From Kitasatospora cheerisanensis KCTC 2395 (lineage in GTDB: Bacteria; Actinomycetota; Actinomycetes; Streptomycetales; Streptomycetaceae), in contig NZ_KK853997.1 of the NCBI RefSeq assembly GCF_000696185.1, positions 264,730 through 328,729 of the forward strand: a DNA stretch of 64,000 nucleotides, read 5' to 3'. Each line of letters begins with the position of its first letter. Within the stretch, counting starts at the first letter, position 1. The notes under the pieces were generated by a model that saw nothing but the letters and a program-made list of their open reading frames with translations, did no database searches and was not told the DNA's origin. The position numbers were made by a program, and so were the translations under genes. This document shows positions 61,310-64,000 of this stretch, in pieces.

Positions 61310-62308
61310 ATGCCACAGGTCACCTGGAAAGGCGTCATCACGTTCGGGCTGGTCAGCGTGCCGGTCCAGCTGTATGCCGCCACGGAGGAGCACAGCGGTC
61401 CTTCGCTGCACCAGGTGCACGAGAAGGACGGTTCCCGCATCCGGTTGAAGCGGTTCTGCGAGGCGGAGGGGAAGGAGGTTCCGTACAGCGAGATCGCCAA
61501 GGGCTACGAGTCCCCGGACGGTCGGCAGGTGGTGCTCGGCGACGAGGACCTGGCGGAGCTTCCGCTGCCGAGCAAGAAGGTGGTGGACGTGCTGGCGTTC
61601 GTCCCCGCCGAGTCGATCGATCCGCTGATGTACTCCAAGGCCTACTACGTGGCCACGGCCGACAAGGCCCCGGCGAAGCCGTACGTGCTGCTGCGGGACG
61701 CGCTGCGCGAGTCGGGGCAGATCGCGGTGACCAAGGTGACCATGCGGACCAGGGAGTCGCTGGCGGTGCTGCGGGTGCACGAGGACACCCTGGTGCTGCA
61801 GACCTGCCTGTGGCCGGACGAGGTCCGCTCGGCGCAGGGGATGGCGCCCGACGAGAAGGTGACGGTCCGTCCGCAGGAACTGAAGATGGCGCGTTCGCTG
61901 ATGGACACGCTGTCGGAGGACTTCGACCTGTCCGCGCTGCACGACGAGTACCAGGCGGCGCTGCAGGAGCTGATCGACGCCAAGCTGGCGGGGGTGGAGG
62001 CCCCGCACCTGGAGGAGCAGGCCGAGGGCGGCGAGGCCGAGGTGATCGACCTGATGGCGGTGCTGCGCAGCAGCGTGAAGGCCGCGAAGGGCGAGCACGG
62101 CAGGGGTGCGAAGGGCAGCCGGGCGGCGGGGCAGGCGTCGGACGGCGGTGAGGCGGAGGCCGGGGCGGCCGAGGAGGAGTCGGGGCGCACCACGAAGCGG
62201 CCCCGGAAGACGGCGTCCGGCCGGAGCGGGGCGGCGGCGAAGAAGACGGCGAAGGCGCCGGCCAAGAAGGCCGCCGCGAAGAAGGCCGCTCCGCGCAAGG
62301 CCTCCTGA
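61310..62308 (+). CDS. ku: Ku DNA end-binding protein
   Basis: 332 aa. Core Ku domain (about 1-255: TWKGVITFGLVSVPVQLYAATE, RIRLKRFCEAEGKEVPYSEIAKGYESPDG, ARSLMDTLSEDFDLSALHDEYQAALQELIDAK) followed by a long Gly/Ala-rich and then Lys-rich tail (KKTAKAPAKKAAAKKAAPRKAS) that would bind DNA non-specifically. Recruits the end-joining polymerase and ligase. Closed by a strong terminator. Confidence 0.95.
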   Translation: MPQVTWKGVITFGLVSVPVQLYAATEEHSGPSLHQVHEKDGSRIRLKRFCEAEGKEVPYSEIAKGYESPDGRQVVLGDEDLAELPLPSKKVVDVLAFVPAESIDPLMYSKAYYVATADKAPAKPYVLLRDALRESGQIAVTKVTMRTRESLAVLRVHEDTLVLQTCLWPDEVRSAQGMAPDEKVTVRPQELKMARSLMDTLSEDFDLSALHDEYQAALQELIDAKLAGVEAPHLEEQAEGGEAEVIDLMAVLRSSVKAAKGEHGRGAKGSRAAGQASDGGEAEAGAAEEESGRTTKRPRKTASGRSGAAAKKTAKAPAKKAAAKKAAPRKAS

Positions 62309-62319
62309 CGGCACCTCAC

Positions 62320-62365
62320 CCGGTGGCCGCGCGACCCCGGACGGGCCGGGGTCGCGCGGCACCGG
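62320..62365 (+). terminator. terminator after ku
   Basis: A 15-bp stem (62326-62340 and 62346-62360) with a 5-nt loop, extended by 5 more pairs past a one-base bulge (62320-62324 and 62361-62365). Confidence 0.85.
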
Positions 62366-62504
62366 AGGCGGACTCCGCGGGTCAGCCGGCTCCGCGGGTC
62401 AGTCGGTTCCGCAGGTGAGTCGGTTCCGCAAGGCGGTGGCCTTCGCAGAAGCCAGTGAGCTCCGCAGCGCCACCGAGTTCCGCGGCGTCACTGGCTCCGC
62501 GCCG

Positions 62505-62849
62505 TCAGGAGAACAGCGCGGAGCGGAGCTTGAGGCGGTCGGAGGCGCGGCCGCCGGGGCGCAGCGAGTAGTAGTCGCCGTCGCAGTCGGGGCCGGTGAA
62601 CACGGTGACGGTGGAGCCGGTGAGGTTCTGGGGGGCGAAGGCGGGTTCGGTGGTGTCGGGGTCGGCGACCTCGGGGAGGGTGACGCAGACGCGGCTGTCG
62701 GGGTCGACCAGCACTCCGGCGGCGCGGTTCCCGAAGTCGTCGTAGTAGGTGTACCGGAACTCGCCGACGGCCGCGGCGGCGGGGCTTGGTGTGGCGAACA
62801 GCAGGGCGAGCGTGGCGGCGGTGGCGGCAGCCGCGTGGCGCAGGTGCAT
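62505..62849 (-). CDS. small secreted protein
   Basis: 114 aa. Signal peptide (HAAAATAATLALLFATPSPAAAA), then a compact beta-rich domain of about 90 residues (FRYTYYDDFGNRAAGVLVDPDSRVCVTLPE, VTVFTGPDCDGDYYSLRPG) with two Cys, probably a disulfide. The G-X-C-DGDYY-L-PGG end recalls beta/gamma-crystallin-like motifs, unproven. ATG 62849 gives the proper signal peptide. Confidence 0.72.
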   Translation of the reverse strand: MHLRHAAAATAATLALLFATPSPAAAAVGEFRYTYYDDFGNRAAGVLVDPDSRVCVTLPEVADPDTTEPAFAPQNLTGSTVTVFTGPDCDGDYYSLRPGGRASDRLKLRSALFS

Positions 62850-63223
62850 GAGGCTGGTACGGCCTTTCCGGTCGTGCGTGGGCCGCGGCCGGCGGGTCCG
62901 GCTCGGCGCGCACCACCGTAGTGGCGGGGCGCAGTGGCGAATCGGTTCTGCCCGTGAACGCCGCGCGCCGTCGCACCGGCCGTGCCAGCAGCGGGCGTGC
63001 GGGCGGCGCTCGGGGTGCGCGGGCGGGGCCGGTGGGGTGGGCGCGGCACGCGGGTCGGATGGGCCGTCAATGGGACGAAAAGCCAATGGCAGCACGGCGG
63101 TTCGACCGGGCGTTCGCATGTTAGAACCGGCGTGCAGCGGGCAGATGTGTTCCTACCTGGGACGTAGGGGCGCGCCGGCAGGGAAGGCCGGGGCGCTCCT
63201 GCCTGGCGGCGCGGAGGTGGTTG
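62850..63223. other. divergent promoter region, no gene
   Basis: 374 bp between the secreted-protein gene and the DUF3040 gene. It is Gly/Arg-codon-rich in all frames with no plausible start. A short hairpin CCTAC-N7-GTAGG (63152-63168) is the only structure noted. Confidence 0.4.
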
Positions 63224-63547
63224 ATGGACGGACCGGCACTCTCCCCGCGTGAGCTCGTGATCCTTCAGCAGATCGAGGCCGAGCTGGGGAGCGATCTGGA
63301 GCTGGAGCGCGAGTTGCGCACGATGCGACCAGCGAGGCTGGCGCGGCTTCGACGGTCGCTGGTGGCCAGGCCACGCTCGGTGGTCGTGGTGATCGCGTGC
63401 TGTCTGGCACTGTCGTTCGGACTGTTGGGGCTGGCGGTGGCGCTGCGGGCGCCGGTGCTGCTGGTCGCCGTGGTGGCGGCCTGGGGCACGACGCTGGCCG
63501 CCCTGATGATATTGGCGCACCTCGCTCGGCGGGGGCGCAGCCGGTAG
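63224..63547 (+). CDS. DUF3040 membrane protein
   Basis: 107 aa. LSPRELVILQQIEAELGSDLELERELRTM is the conserved N-terminal helix of DUF3040, followed by two membrane helices (SVVVVIACCLALSFGLLGLAVAL, VLLVAVVAAWGTTLAALMILAHLA) and a basic end. The family is widespread in streptomycetes without known function. GGAGG lies 6 bp before ATG 63224. Confidence 0.85.
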   Translation: MDGPALSPRELVILQQIEAELGSDLELERELRTMRPARLARLRRSLVARPRSVVVVIACCLALSFGLLGLAVALRAPVLLVAVVAAWGTTLAALMILAHLARRGRSR

Positions 63548-63687
63548 CGGTCCCGTCCGCTCCGGGGCAACCCGCCCACCGCACCGCCGATCGGCCGACG
63601 CCCCGTCAGAACGCGGGGGCGTCGGCCGATCGCCGTCCTGGGTCTCCGGAACGCCGAGTCATGGATCTCCGAACCGCCGACGGGCGG

Positions 63688-64000
63688 TCAGACGCCGGGC
63701 AGGCCGGTCTCCAGGCCGTCGAGCACGTGCGAGCAGAGGCAGTCGCGGGTGGCGGGCAGCGACTCGAGGGCCTTGAACAGGACGGTGCGCAGGCGGTCGA
63801 CGTTGCGGGCGAAGACCTCCAGCACCTCGGCGTGGGTGACGCCCTCGCCGGTCTCCACGCCCGCGTCGAGGTCCGTGACCAGCGCCAACGAGGTGTAGCA
63901 GAGGCCGAGTTCACGGGCCAGCACGGCCTCGGGGTGGCCCGTCATGCCGACCACGGACCAGCCGTTGGCGGTGAACCAGCGGGATTCGGCGCGGGTGGAG
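63688..64000 (-). CDS. mtnP: S-methyl-5'-thioadenosine phosphorylase, 3' part
   Basis: Partial: the C-terminal 104 residues, with the start beyond the window. SRAES-type RWFTANGWSVVGMTGHPEAVLARELGLCYTSLALVTDLDAGVE matches the purine-nucleoside/MTA phosphorylase core, where the Met-Thr and the Asp of TDLDAG contact the substrate. The enzyme cleaves MTA for methionine salvage. The stop overlaps a near-perfect TGACG palindrome. Confidence 0.85.
   Translation of the reverse strand, partial: STRAESRWFTANGWSVVGMTGHPEAVLARELGLCYTSLALVTDLDAGVETGEGVTHAEVLEVFARNVDRLRTVLFKALESLPATRDCLCSHVLDGLETGLPGV

Noticed and set aside
1..64000. tRNA, rRNA, CRISPR array, insertion sequence or prophage
   Set aside because: No cloverleaf with a matching T-loop, no array of spaced identical repeats, no transposase or phage protein was found by reading both strands; short direct repeats at 6501 and 42449 lack CRISPR spacing.

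Overview
The window is chromosomal DNA from a very GC-rich actinomycete, most likely Streptomycetaceae (Streptomyces or Kitasatospora type). The evidence is the strong G/C third-position bias, many GTG starts and one TTG start, the chitinolytic genes with DasR-type boxes, an Rpf protein behind a c-di-AMP riboswitch, streptophobe/DUF6777 proteins, FHA-ABC transporters beside Ser/Thr kinases, and a Ku/LigD-polymerase pair. No tRNA, rRNA, CRISPR array, insertion sequence or prophage was recognised.

Layout. 0.1-5 kb: a hypothetical protein, two lipoproteins (one with M15-like metal ligands), a lamin-tail secreted protein and a dual-specificity phosphatase. 5-13 kb: a chitin-degradation cluster of an AA10 LPMO and two GH18 chitinases, each preceded by a DasR-like 16-mer, with a divergent TetR/drug-efflux pair between them and an orphan ATP-synthase b-subunit-like gene behind. 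13-20.8 kb: DinB-like protein, glyA behind a ZTP riboswitch, a tyrosine phosphatase, small membrane proteins and two MFS carriers. 20.8-29.9 kb: rpf behind a c-di-AMP riboswitch, a CapA-like lipoprotein, an AurF-like diiron oxygenase, a pseudouridine synthase, a large PAS/GAF/SpoIIE phosphatase and a secreted protein made of 13 heptad repeats. 29.9-36.1 kb: a glutamine-synthetase-like/aldehyde dehydrogenase/SDR set resembling the GlnA4 monoamine pathway, a double GNAT and an acyltransferase. 36.4-40 kb: an Mg2+ M-box riboswitch, a possible leader peptide, a soluble MgtE-N/CBS protein and an NRAMP-related transporter with Mg-type motifs. 40-48 kb: serine hydrolase, RibD-like reductase, DUF6777 and streptophobe membrane proteins, M1 peptidase. 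48-56.7 kb: two Ser/Thr kinase operons around an FHA-ABC transporter, plus stress-type small proteins. 56.7-64 kb: uridine-kinase-like protein, Nei/Fpg glycosylase, hydrolase, GNAT, divergent LigD-polymerase/Ku, and the 3' part of an MTA phosphorylase gene running off the window.

Two window-wide patterns deserve attention. First, the palindrome TGACG-N3-CGTCA occurs at least nine times perfectly and about ten more times with one or two changes, mostly with its TGA serving as a stop codon on one strand. Second, five genes are broken by seven apparent -1 frameshifts, and every one is repaired by a single extra G or C in a G/C run. That looks like a systematic consensus error rather than gene decay.
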